Source: Phycisphaerales bacterium (GTDB lineage: Bacteria; Planctomycetota; Phycisphaerae; Phycisphaerales; UBA1924). From it: a DNA stretch of 64,000 nt. Positions 18,181-25,872 of this stretch are shown here, one piece after another. Under the pieces are notes generated by a model. It worked only from the letters and a program-made list of their open reading frames with translations. It was not told where the DNA came from and did no database searches. Position 1 is the first letter of the stretch. The number at the start of each line of letters is the position of its first letter. The stretch covers positions 23,461 to 87,460 of the forward strand of contig JAEPOJ010000012.1 of the NCBI GenBank assembly GCA_017642965.1, in the 5' to 3' direction. The translations under genes were made by a program, and so were the position numbers.

Positions 18181-18202
18181 CGCTACTAAGCCGGTCTCGG
18201 TG

Positions 18203-18628
18203 TCAGTAACCGCGATTCCAGCGGAGCCAGTACTTCACCATGTCGGTGAGCATGGTCTGGAACTCCTTGAAGTTGACTGATTTCGTGAGGACGCTGTTGG
18301 CCTGAAGGGCTAGCGCTTCGTGCCGATCTGTATCGGAGAGTGAGGTGGTGAGGATCACCACCGGCACCACGCGCAGCCGCTCCGAAGACTTGATCATCTT
18401 GAGCACCTCGTGCCCGTTCAGCTTTGGGAGTTTCAGATCCAGAACGATCAGCTTCGGGATCGTCTCCCGCTCGCAGCTCAGGAACTGAACCGCCGCCTCG
18501 CCGTCTGAAATATGCAGGATCTCCGTGTCGGGGTCCGGCATCGCGCGCTTGAGCGTGCGTGTGATCAGATCCGAGTGATGGTCATCGTCCTCAATCAGGA
18601 GGACCGAGTTTTCAAATTCGAGGACGAT
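18203..18628 (-). CDS. Single-domain response regulator (Rcp1-like) without a canonical start codon
   Basis: A receiver-only protein expected to take phosphate from the adjacent kinase. The phospho-acceptor Asp is in LIVLDLKLPKLNG, the Thr/Ser switch in VVILTTSLSD, the conserved Lys in LTKSVNF, and the end is YWLRWN, typical of Rcp1-like regulators. The first ATG in frame (18541) would remove beta-strand 1 and the acidic pocket. Reading upstream, the frame continues as SVLLIEDDDHHSDLITRTLKRA, clearly receiver sequence, with no ATG, GTG or TTG before the stop at 18668-18670. An AGGTG box 4 nt before an ATC at 18626-18628 suggests ATC initiation; an undetected frameshift or sequence error is the alternative. 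Confidence 0.75.
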   Translation of the reverse strand: MVLEFENSVLLIEDDDHHSDLITRTLKRAMPDPDTEILHISDGEAAVQFLSCERETIPKLIVLDLKLPKLNGHEVLKMIKSSERLRVVPVVILTTSLSDTDRHEALALQANSVLTKSVNFKEFQTMLTDMVKYWLRWNRGY

Positions 18629-18789
18629 GGGGCACCTCGCGATCGGCCGAAGGACAGGTAGTAACAGTTAAGTTCGTCCTTCACCCAATCGGGCGAATCA
18701 TGGCATGATTCAAGTGAAACTGGCGGGATGTGGGGGATATCCGCGGCGGACGCACAGATCTGAGTGAACCGGGTCGACACCGTGAAAAG

Positions 18790-18862
18790 AGCCACCTGCG
18801 AGACTCGAACTCGCGACCTAAGCTTTACGAAAGCTTCGCTCTACCAACTGAGCTAAGGTGGC
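18790..18862 (-). tRNA. trnT: tRNA-Thr (anticodon CGU)
   Basis: The minus strand folds as a cloverleaf. The acceptor stem is GCCACCT/AGGTGGC, the D arm contains AGCTCAGTTGGTAGAGC, the anticodon stem is AAGCT/AGCTT with loop TTCGTAA (anticodon CGT at 18827-18829), and the T arm contains GTTCGAGTC. The discriminator base is T. No CCA is encoded; the next bases are CTTTT. Confidence 0.95.
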
Positions 18863-18950
18863 CGATAACCCGCAGTTCGCGGATCGTGGGCAAAGAGTAT
18901 ACGCAAGCTTGGCGGGGTCAACCACCAGGAATGAGCCATCCACGCAGATG

Positions 18951-18988
18951 AAAAAACGCCCCCCGGAGCACACGGCTCGGGGGGCGTT
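18951..18988 (-). terminator. Terminator of the M43 protease gene
   Basis: AACGCCCCCC (18955-18964) and GGGGGGCGTT (18979-18988) form a GC-rich stem extended by GAGC/GCTC past a one-base bulge. On the minus strand a T-run follows (18951-18956). Confidence 0.88.
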
Positions 18989-19021
18989 GACGAATGGCGA
19001 TTGAGCGATGGTCAGCTCAGG

Positions 19022-20248
19022 TCAGGGACAACCGACGTTGTAGAGCCCGAGGAAGAGCGACACATCGAAGAAATCGAAGCTGCCGTTGTTATCGAAGTCG
19101 GCCGATGGGTCCTGAGCGTTGAACGCCGCGAGATAGGCCGAGACATCGAAGAAGTTAAGTGTCCCGTACGGCTCGGCCAGGTCAGCATCGGTGCAGCCGG
19201 AGGGGCCAGCGACGGTGTAGAGGTTCGGACGGTAGTTGATGAGCGAGCAGCGCATCCTGTTTGCCTGCTCCGGGGTGAACTGGTTCATGCAGCGGTCATC
19301 GGAGTAATCCATGTAGTTGTGGATCGGGGCCTGCGAGCCGCATGAAGTGCGGCTGCCCGGGCAGCCGTAGGTGGGGGAGCTCTCCGGGTTGGTGTCCACG
19401 ATCAGATCGCCCGACGTGTAGGTGTTCCCGCAGCCGCCCGCGAAGGTGTGGTCGAGCCCGAGGTAGTGCCCGACCTCATGGGTGACCGTGCGCCCGAGGT
19501 TGAACGGTGCGTACGGCGCGTTGCGGCCGAAGGTCGAGTGAAGGATCACGACCCGGTCCGAGTTCGATCCCGCGATGCCGCCCTGGGGCAGGGTCGGCAC
19601 GTACCCGAGGGCGCCGCCGCCGTTGTTGGTGTAGATATTGAGGTATCGGTTGGTATCCCACGCGAGCGTGTTGTAGTACGCACCGCCATCGTTGTACCAG
19701 GTGTTGTTGGTCGAGCGGGTGATGCCGGTGGTGGGGTTCCCGTTCGGATCCTCGGTCGCGAGGTAGAACTCGATCTGCACGTCGGTGCCCGGCGCACCGT
19801 TGGTGCCGGCAATCGCCAGGAAGTCCTCATTGAGGATCTCGATCTGTGAGTACACACGAGAGTCCGGAACATTGCCGGTGCCGTTCGTGCGCTGGATGAT
19901 GTGCACGACAACAGGGATACGGTACTTCTCAACGCTGGGGTCGTACTCCGGCTCTATGCGTGTGCGAGAGAAACTGCAATCGCTCGGTGTGCCGCGGGCG
20001 ACATCATCGCCGAAGTCGAAGCTGACCGTCTTGCATCGGGTGTCCTCAAACTGGTGGTATCCCGATGCCGCGAGCGCTTCCCATGAGTCGTACGTCACGC
20101 CGTCCGCGATGATTTCGGTATCTGAGATGACGATGAAGCGATCGTTGATGATCCCCTCGTTCTCGCCGATGGCTCCTGGGGAAGTCGTAGGACCCAGCAG
20201 GGTTGTGCCGGTGAGTGTGAGTAGCGTTGCGATGCTGGCGGTGAGCAT
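19022..20248 (-). CDS. Secreted M43-family (pappalysin/ulilysin-like) zinc metalloprotease with dockerin-like tail
   Basis: The 408-residue exported protease has the signal sequence MLTASIATLLTLTGTTLLG. The zinc site HEVGHYLGLDH gives three His ligands and the catalytic Glu, and the Met-turn region NYMDYSDDRCMNQF is typical of M43B enzymes. Cysteine pairs around GGCGNTY and SRTSCGS probably form disulfides. The C-terminal 60 residues carry two FFDVSxxL dockerin-like repeats and end in GCP, like the cupredoxin at 8185. ATG 20248 is preferred over the longer frame to 20284 because AGAGGT precedes it and the signal begins there. It probably cleaves extracellular protein. Confidence 0.9.
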   Translation of the reverse strand: MLTASIATLLTLTGTTLLGPTTSPGAIGENEGIINDRFIVISDTEIIADGVTYDSWEALAASGYHQFEDTRCKTVSFDFGDDVARGTPSDCSFSRTRIEPEYDPSVEKYRIPVVVHIIQRTNGTGNVPDSRVYSQIEILNEDFLAIAGTNGAPGTDVQIEFYLATEDPNGNPTTGITRSTNNTWYNDGGAYYNTLAWDTNRYLNIYTNNGGGALGYVPTLPQGGIAGSNSDRVVILHSTFGRNAPYAPFNLGRTVTHEVGHYLGLDHTFAGGCGNTYTSGDLIVDTNPESSPTYGCPGSRTSCGSQAPIHNYMDYSDDRCMNQFTPEQANRMRCSLINYRPNLYTVAGPSGCTDADLAEPYGTLNFFDVSAYLAAFNAQDPSADFDNNGSFDFFDVSLFLGLYNVGCP

Positions 20249-20513
20249 GTGTTGAGACCTCTTGTACGCGATATGCGTCAGCAATTGGCGTGTGATGCGA
20301 AGGAGACCCCTCGTCCGAACAGGATCACACGGTCAGTTTGTCGAGTTTCTGGTTCGGTCAGAACGACCTGATACACGAACAAAATCACCCGAATGGGCAC
20401 CCCAATATACGGCACCCACGGGTGATGAAGTTCCATGAAATCCGGATTCCGGGTCTCAGTGGTTATCGGTCTGCTAAGCGACTGCTGTTACTGCGTTTGC
20501 GTCATGAGTGAGT

Positions 20514-21326
20514 TCACTCAGAATCAGTGCCGACGCTCGCGAACGCGGAGTTTGGCTCGCTCACCGAGGCCTGGTATGCGATCTGGATCGCTTCGACAAA
20601 CTGCTCGTGCGGGACCATGCCCATCAATGCCCGGCGATCGTTGAGGTTCGTGGGGTCTTCGATCGGGACTGTCGGTACAGGGATCATGACGCCGAGGTCA
20701 TTGCGGGACATCTTCATCTGCGTGCCAAAGACCTGCGGCTGATCTGAGAACACGCGGATGCGGTCAGTCAGCAGCGCCACATACGAGGCAGGCAGCTCGC
20801 CCTGCTTCACGAGATCCACCATCATCGTGAGGCAGCTGTTCTGAAAGTCGACGTCATGCCCTGCGTGCTGGATCACCATGTACGCGGCCTGAGTCGCCTT
20901 GAGCCCGACGAGATCCCGTGTTGGCCACCCGATCTGATCCACGATTTCCTTCAGGCGTTCAGCGTGGGCTTGATCGATAGCCTGCACGGTCCGGATCGCT
21001 TCCGGGTCCTGTTCATCCGCGTACGACGCACGCACCAGCTCTCGGTCGTGCTCATACATCGCTTCGAGCTCTTCGCGGATCTCCTCCACGCTAAGCGAGG
21101 AGACCGGCGTGTCGTACGCAGGCACAGCTTCGTGATCGAATGTGCTCCCGAGCACGAACTCGCTGTCGTCCGTCGGAGAAGCCGCGATCACGGGTTTCGC
21201 TGAGGACCGCTGTTCCTTCGGCGCATAGCTATCGGACTCGAAGGATTGGCGGTTACTGCTGCTTGCGCAGCCTGCCAGCGAAAGGATCAGGGCGGTTGTC
21301 AACGAGAAAGCGAGTGGGCGATTCAT
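20514..21326 (-). CDS. DUF6624-type lipoprotein
   Basis: The 270-residue protein begins MNRPLAFSLTTALILSLAGC, a lipoprotein signal with lipobox LAGC (Cys at residue 20). The mature part has a Ser/Asp-rich spacer and then a helical domain. That domain contains AERLKEIVDQIGWPTRDLVG, AAYMVIQHAGHDVDFQ, and LLTDRIRVFSDQPQVFGTQM. The W-P..G / QHA..D..FQ / LTDR...QxxGTQ pattern matches DUF6624. The biochemical role is not known. ATG 21326 is chosen because it begins the lipoprotein signal; the longer frame has none. The end overlaps a 16-bp near-palindrome at 20505-20520. Confidence 0.82.
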   Translation of the reverse strand: MNRPLAFSLTTALILSLAGCASSSNRQSFESDSYAPKEQRSSAKPVIAASPTDDSEFVLGSTFDHEAVPAYDTPVSSLSVEEIREELEAMYEHDRELVRASYADEQDPEAIRTVQAIDQAHAERLKEIVDQIGWPTRDLVGLKATQAAYMVIQHAGHDVDFQNSCLTMMVDLVKQGELPASYVALLTDRIRVFSDQPQVFGTQMKMSRNDLGVMIPVPTVPIEDPTNLNDRRALMGMVPHEQFVEAIQIAYQASVSEPNSAFASVGTDSE

Positions 21327-21476
21327 GCACCCATCATCGAAAATCCAGGCCCAACGGCACACCGAACTGCATGGATGTCTGTGTGAAGCATCTTTCCTGG
21401 CCGTTACAGACAGCACAAGCATACATAAAACGCACCCACTCTGGGTGGATTGACGCACGCACCGGAGACAGTCAAC

Positions 21477-22565
21477 TCAGTAGCGTTCCGAGTCATCCTT
21501 GGGGCTCAGGCCCCAGGGCTCGCTTGGCACGCCGTTGATGCTCGTCCCGTTCTGGATCGCAGGGGTGATGCGATCAAGGAAGTTGTGGGGGAAATGCTTG
21601 TCGTAGGTGCACTTCTCTTCCAGACGCGCCCGCTGCTCGTCGCTGAGCTCAAACTCCAGCGCCCCGAGGTTGTCCTCAAGCTGCGAGAGTCGTTTGGCAC
21701 CGATGATTGTGGAAGTGACGGCATCATTGCCCTGCACCCAGTTGAGCGCCACCTGCGCCGGGGTCGCGTTGTGTTCCTTGGCGACTTCAACCATCTCGTC
21801 GAGCAATGTGTAGGTCCGCTCGTTGAGGTAGGGCGAGTCCACCGCGGCGCGTGTCTCCTCGGGTGAAGGACGACCGTCGCGGGTGTATTTGCCCGACAAC
21901 ACCCCACCCCGCAACGGGGACCACGGTGTCACACCGAGACCCTGGTACTTAGCCATCGGGAGCAACTCGTCCTCCGGCGTGCGCTGCAAGAGCGAGTACT
22001 CGATCTGCAGCGCGATCAACGATTCCCACCCGTGCTGCTTCGCGATGCTGATCGCTTCGGTGCAGACCCACGCGGGGTGATCCGAGAACCCGATGTAGCG
22101 CACCTTGCCCGATCGCACGAGATCGTTGAGCGTGGACATCGTCTCGATCAACGGCGTGTGCCGATCCCAGAAGTGGACCCAGAGCAGGTCGATGTAGTCC
22201 GTCTGGAGGCGCCGCAGCGAATCCTGGACCTGATGGATGATCGCTTTGCGCCCCGCGCCGCCGCCGTTGGGGTCGCCCGGGTGCATGTTGCCGCAGAACT
22301 TGGTCGCGATGACGGTGCGATCGCGACTCGATGGGTTGTCTTTGAAGTAGTCCCCGATGATCTTCTCGGAGTGCCCCTTGGTGTACGCGTTGGCGGTATC
22401 AAGGAAGTTGCCCCCACGATCGAGGTACGCGCCGAGCACATCGAGCGATTCCTCGATGTTCGTCCCGACCACGCCCCAGTCGTCCCCGAAGGTCATGGTC
22501 CCGAGGCAAAAGGGCGAAACGCGGAGCCCGGAGTGGCCGAGCGTGCGGTAGTCTTTGAGTGACAT
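21477..22565 (-). CDS. Aldo/keto reductase
   Basis: This is an NADPH-dependent TIM-barrel oxidoreductase of 362 residues. It starts MSLKDYRTLGHSGLRVSPFC, and the active-site Asp and Tyr are in FLDTANAY. The Lys is in VIATKFCGN and the His in DLLWVHFWD. The cofactor region includes NDAVTSTIIGAKRLSQLEDN. GGAGG 6 nt before ATG 22565 decides the start; the frame is open upstream to 22742 without similarity. It resembles the general AKR11/12-like bacterial group. The substrate cannot be told from sequence. It is divergent from the zinc-ribbon gene at 22608. Confidence 0.93.
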   Translation of the reverse strand: MSLKDYRTLGHSGLRVSPFCLGTMTFGDDWGVVGTNIEESLDVLGAYLDRGGNFLDTANAYTKGHSEKIIGDYFKDNPSSRDRTVIATKFCGNMHPGDPNGGGAGRKAIIHQVQDSLRRLQTDYIDLLWVHFWDRHTPLIETMSTLNDLVRSGKVRYIGFSDHPAWVCTEAISIAKQHGWESLIALQIEYSLLQRTPEDELLPMAKYQGLGVTPWSPLRGGVLSGKYTRDGRPSPEETRAAVDSPYLNERTYTLLDEMVEVAKEHNATPAQVALNWVQGNDAVTSTIIGAKRLSQLEDNLGALEFELSDEQRARLEEKCTYDKHFPHNFLDRITPAIQNGTSINGVPSEPWGLSPKDDSERY

Positions 22566-22607
22566 AGGATCCTCCGTTGGGTGCCATGCGGAGGAATGGT
22601 AGTCGTG

Positions 22608-23057
22608 ATGTTCAGGTGGCAGAAGCTGACAGACGCGCGGGGGCGCAAGTGGGAGGCGTGCGATGTGCGTGATGCAATCGCCGCGTCCGGGCTTTCTCGT
22701 GAGCAACTCGTCTTGCCAGGCCAGACGACGCCATTCTACCAAGGGTTGCTGCTTGGCGGCACGCTGATCGTTTTCTTGTGGTGGCTTGTCGCAAAGTTGT
22801 TCTTCCCCATGTTGCTAGATATTCCGTTGTGGTCGCTCTCAGGGCTCACGCTGTACGGTTTGCTGTTCTTTGTTCCAGGTACGATTTTCGGTATTGAGTT
22901 AGCCCGTAATGGTTGGCACAGCCCGAGATACGCGATCGAGGCGATGACCCATGCCGGGTTATGCGCTTCCTGTGGATACCGAATCAACAGCTTGCAGCCT
23001 GATTCCGACGGCTGCACTGTCTGCCCTGAGTGCGGCGCAGCGTGGAGGATGCCGTGA
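22608..23057 (+). CDS. Zinc-ribbon membrane protein
   Basis: The 149-residue protein begins MFRWQKLTDARGRKW, has two hydrophobic segments (GLLLGGTLIVFLWWLVAKLF and LYGLLFFVPGTIFGIEL) and ends in a zinc ribbon, CASCGYRINSL...CTVCPECGAAWR. The ribbon is C-terminal here, while the 4042 member has it at the N-terminus. GGAGG at 22590-22594 could serve GTG 22605 or ATG 22608. The TGA overlaps the ATG of the next family member by one base (23057), so the two are coupled. The function is unknown. Confidence 0.75.
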   Translation: MFRWQKLTDARGRKWEACDVRDAIAASGLSREQLVLPGQTTPFYQGLLLGGTLIVFLWWLVAKLFFPMLLDIPLWSLSGLTLYGLLFFVPGTIFGIELARNGWHSPRYAIEAMTHAGLCASCGYRINSLQPDSDGCTVCPECGAAWRMP

Positions 23058-23614
23058 TGGGTTTGGGAGCCGAGCGATGGATGCTCGATAGCCGTGGGGA
23101 GGATGTGCAGCTGCGGCCCGACCCGGAGGGCGAGTGGCGCCATCGACGGAGTTTTCAGCTTGACTGGGGGCAGCGCGCCAAGCTGACCATGAAGAATCCG
23201 CGAGTAGCCTGCGTGCTCGCACTCCGTGAGCTGAACACGCTGGAGTTCCGCCCGGATTCGCGGCACGATGTTCTTCTGATGCTGACGTGGCATGTGATCC
23301 TGGGTGTTGTCAGCGGTGCGATGTTGTACGCGATGATCCTGCGGGATTTCTTCGGTGACTGGAACTGGGTCGCGATTGCCATCACGCTGCTGTGCAGTGT
23401 CATCGGGTTCCTCATCGTGCTCTGGTGGACATGGCGCAAGGGTGATCGTCGGTACCGTGAACTCTGTGCCGTGCTGCGCCAGACCCCGCCTCATTGTGGG
23501 GGGTGCTGGTACCCGCTCGGCGAGTGGACGGAGGAGGACGGGTGCACGGTCTGCCCGGAATGCGGCGCAGCCTGGCGCATCTATGAGGTTGATGGAACCT
23601 CTGCTCAGGACTGA
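23057..23614 (+). CDS. Zinc-ribbon membrane protein (paralogue)
   Basis: The 185-residue protein has a soluble N-terminal half (WMLDSRGEDVQLRPDPEGEW), two membrane segments (LLMLTWHVILGVVSGAMLYA and VAIAITLLCSVIGFLIVLWW) and a C-terminal zinc ribbon, CGGCWYPLGEW...CTVCPECGAAWR. The end CTVCPECGAAWR is identical to that of the preceding protein, so the pair probably arose by duplication. ATG 23057 overlaps the upstream stop; GTG 23054 is in frame as an alternative. The function is unknown. Confidence 0.75.
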   Translation: MGLGAERWMLDSRGEDVQLRPDPEGEWRHRRSFQLDWGQRAKLTMKNPRVACVLALRELNTLEFRPDSRHDVLLMLTWHVILGVVSGAMLYAMILRDFFGDWNWVAIAITLLCSVIGFLIVLWWTWRKGDRRYRELCAVLRQTPPHCGGCWYPLGEWTEEDGCTVCPECGAAWRIYEVDGTSAQD

Positions 23615-23655
23615 GGGTATATCTGAATACCTCTCACCAAGAGCAGGAGACCCGC

Positions 23656-24603
23656 ATGCACACACGCACACGCAACCGCTACCGCGCGATCATCGCCGCT
23701 TCCATCCTCGCTGCGACCGGATCGATCGCCGGCGCATCCTTGCACCTCGACACGCCAACAATGCAGGAGGCCCAAGCGCACCTGCAGCAGCAGGACTGGG
23801 ACAGCGCCATCGCGGCCTACCGCGCCATCACCAAAGAGCAACCCACCAACGCCAACGCCCAGTTCCTGCTGGGATATGCGCTGCACGCCTCGGGCGACCT
23901 GGACAACGCGATCCTCCAGCACAAGAAGGCCGCCAAGATGCCGCAGGTCGCCGGGCCCGCGAGCTACAACCTCGGGTGCGCCTACGCGCTGAAGGGCGAG
24001 ACCGACGACGCCTTCGAGACGCTGCGAATCGCGATTGATCTCGGCGTGCGCGACATCAATCAGTTCAAGAACGATCCGGACCTCACCTCGCTGCGCAAGG
24101 ACGAGCGATGGGCGTCGATGCTCAAATCGATCAAGTCGCTCAGCGAGGCAGAGACCGCCCTTCACTTCTGGGTCGGCGAGTGGGACTGCTACAACACGCA
24201 GAACGGCAACCTGGGCGGCACCAACACGCTGAGCTTCCGCGTGGGCAACAAGGTCATCCACGAGTCGTGGACCTCAACAGGCGGGCAGTTCGCCGGCGAG
24301 AGCTGGAACGTCTACAACCGCGAGACCAACCGCTGGGAGCAGACCTGGGTGGACATCTCTGGGGCGCGCCTGTTCATCACGGCCGAGTGCAACGACGACT
24401 CGGTCGAGGGGTTGATGTTCGAGGGCGAGAACGTCCGCCCGGGTGCCGAACCGCAGCAGACACGGATGCACGTGCGCCCAGTCGATGGCGGGCGGGTGCT
24501 CCAGACCGGCTTCATCAGCGACGACGGCGGCAAGACTTGGACGCAGCGTTACGAGTTCATCTACGTGCCCAAGGGCGACGTTTACGACCGCGACGAGAGC
24601 TGA
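23656..24603 (+). CDS. Exported TPR protein with C-terminal DUF1579/lipocalin-like domain
   Basis: The 315-residue protein has the signal sequence RAIIAASILAATGSIAGA. About three tetratricopeptide repeats follow at residues 38-140 (for example AQAHLQQQDWDSAIAAYRAI and AGPASYNLGCAYALKGETDD). The C-terminal part, LHFWVGEWDCY...VIHESW...WNVYN, has the beta-barrel pattern of DUF1579 or lipocalin-like proteins. AGCAGGAGACC before ATG 23656 is a good ribosome-binding site. TPRs suggest a protein partner, and the barrel may bind a small hydrophobic ligand; both are inferences. Confidence 0.8.
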   Translation: MHTRTRNRYRAIIAASILAATGSIAGASLHLDTPTMQEAQAHLQQQDWDSAIAAYRAITKEQPTNANAQFLLGYALHASGDLDNAILQHKKAAKMPQVAGPASYNLGCAYALKGETDDAFETLRIAIDLGVRDINQFKNDPDLTSLRKDERWASMLKSIKSLSEAETALHFWVGEWDCYNTQNGNLGGTNTLSFRVGNKVIHESWTSTGGQFAGESWNVYNRETNRWEQTWVDISGARLFITAECNDDSVEGLMFEGENVRPGAEPQQTRMHVRPVDGGRVLQTGFISDDGGKTWTQRYEFIYVPKGDVYDRDES

Positions 24604-24648
24604 TCTGGGCAGCAAACGGGCTTGTGCGAGAAATATTTTGAGGCACAT

Positions 24649-24662
24649 GTAGCCAGAGCTAC
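24649..24662. promoter_or_regulatory. Putative operator 1 upstream of the porin
   Basis: GTAGC-CAGA-GCTAC is an inverted repeat with a 4-nt spacer. Its centre lies exactly 30 bp upstream of the centre of the similar site at 24675-24696, about three helical turns, as expected for two sites bound on one face of the DNA. The protein that binds is unknown. Confidence 0.5.
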
Positions 24663-24674
24663 TTTGTGCGTCTA

Positions 24675-24696
24675 ATTTGTAGCCATGGCTACAAAT
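24675..24696. promoter_or_regulatory. Putative operator 2: 22-bp perfect palindrome over the porin start codon
   Basis: The half-site ATTTGTAGCCA is followed directly by its exact reverse complement, so all 22 bases are palindromic. The core is GTAGC-CATG-GCTAC, and the central ATG is the start codon of the porin (24685-24687). A repressor bound here would block the start region, or the mRNA could form a hairpin hiding the start. No regulator gene adjoins. Confidence 0.55.
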
Positions 24697-25872
24697 AATA
24701 CCGCAAACGTACTCTTGCTCTTCATCACGATCATGGCTTCGCAGGCCCACGCCTCAGACGACGATTCGTGGTCCCTCCTGAGCGATCACACGCCCGAAGG
24801 CGTCGAGATTGCCGGCGAATGGATCGGTGAATACACCGGTGTCGTTTCGGGTGGCGTTCGCTCGAACGGCGGTGTTCGGCAACTGCTGACGATTGACGCG
24901 GCGCACGATCTGGAGGCAATCTTCGGGCTTGAGCGAACACAAGTGTTCGCTCAACTGCTCCACGCAGAGCCCGGTGATGACGGTGGAAGCGCCGACGCAG
25001 GCGATCTGCAGGGGCTTTCCAACATCGAGATCGATCGATCGCTCACCGCGATTTACGAGCTCTGGATCGAGCACGAGTTGGAGGACGCGAACCTGCGGAT
25101 CAAGCTCGGTAAGGTCGACGCGAACTCCGAGTTCGACGCCCTCGACATGCTCGATGGGTTTTCGAACTCCTCCGCGGGGTTCTCGCCGACGATCTTCGCG
25201 CTCCCGACATTCCCCGACCCGTCGTTCTCGGTGAACCTGTTCTGGTCGCCGACAGATGCCGTCACGCTCGGGTACGGGCTGTACGACGGCGCGCTGGCAG
25301 CGGACGGGGTCCTGACGGGAAGCCGAGGCCCGAGCAGTTTCTTCGATGACGATCGCTCAAACGACTGGTTCCACATCGCGCAGGTCGATATTGATTGGGA
25401 TCATCACCACGGCGGCGGTCTCGCGCTCGGTGGGTGGCACCACACAGGCACCTTCGTTCGGTTCGACGGCGGCACCGAAGACGACGCGAGCGGGCTCTTC
25501 GCAACAATTCACCAGACCCTCTGGCGTGACACGGACAGTGAACGTTCTGTCGAACTCGGACTGCAATATGGCTGGAGCGATCCGGACATCTCCGAGGTCG
25601 AGCATCACATCGGTCTTGGGTGTGTGATGCACGCGCCGTTCACATCGCGCGAGAATGACGAGATCGGTGTGTACTGCACCTGGTCCGACCTGAGCGACGA
25701 GCCCGGCGCCGGTTTCGATGAGAACGAGACGGCGATCGATGCGTACTACGCGATCGCCCTTCATCAGAGCGCGACCCTCCGCCCCGAGGTCCAATACATC
25801 TTCAACCCTTCGGGCGACCCGATGATCAACGACGCGTTGGTGCTTGGGTTTCGATTGGAACTGGGCTTCTGA
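24685..25872 (+). CDS. OprB-like carbohydrate-selective porin
   Basis: The 395-residue outer-membrane protein has the signal sequence MATNNTANVLLLFITIMASQ, cleaved near AHA. The mature part has beta-barrel features of the OprB family: alternating segments, IKLGKVDANSEFD near residue 140, FPDPSFSVNLFWSPTDAVTL, and a C-terminal aromatic end LGFRLELGF. An acidic/His-rich stretch (DWDHHHGGG) lies near residue 235. OprB-type porins pass sugars. Its start codon is in the centre of a 22-bp palindrome, implying tight control. Its stop abuts the convergent mutS stop (TGATCA, 25870-25875). Confidence 0.83.
   Translation: MATNNTANVLLLFITIMASQAHASDDDSWSLLSDHTPEGVEIAGEWIGEYTGVVSGGVRSNGGVRQLLTIDAAHDLEAIFGLERTQVFAQLLHAEPGDDGGSADAGDLQGLSNIEIDRSLTAIYELWIEHELEDANLRIKLGKVDANSEFDALDMLDGFSNSSAGFSPTIFALPTFPDPSFSVNLFWSPTDAVTLGYGLYDGALAADGVLTGSRGPSSFFDDDRSNDWFHIAQVDIDWDHHHGGGLALGGWHHTGTFVRFDGGTEDDASGLFATIHQTLWRDTDSERSVELGLQYGWSDPDISEVEHHIGLGCVMHAPFTSRENDEIGVYCTWSDLSDEPGAGFDENETAIDAYYAIALHQSATLRPEVQYIFNPSGDPMINDALVLGFRLELGF

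Noticed and set aside
20505..20520. Near-palindrome TGAGTGA-GT-TCACTCA as terminator
   Set aside because: It overlaps the stop codon of the DUF6624 gene, has a two-base loop, and lacks a T-run.
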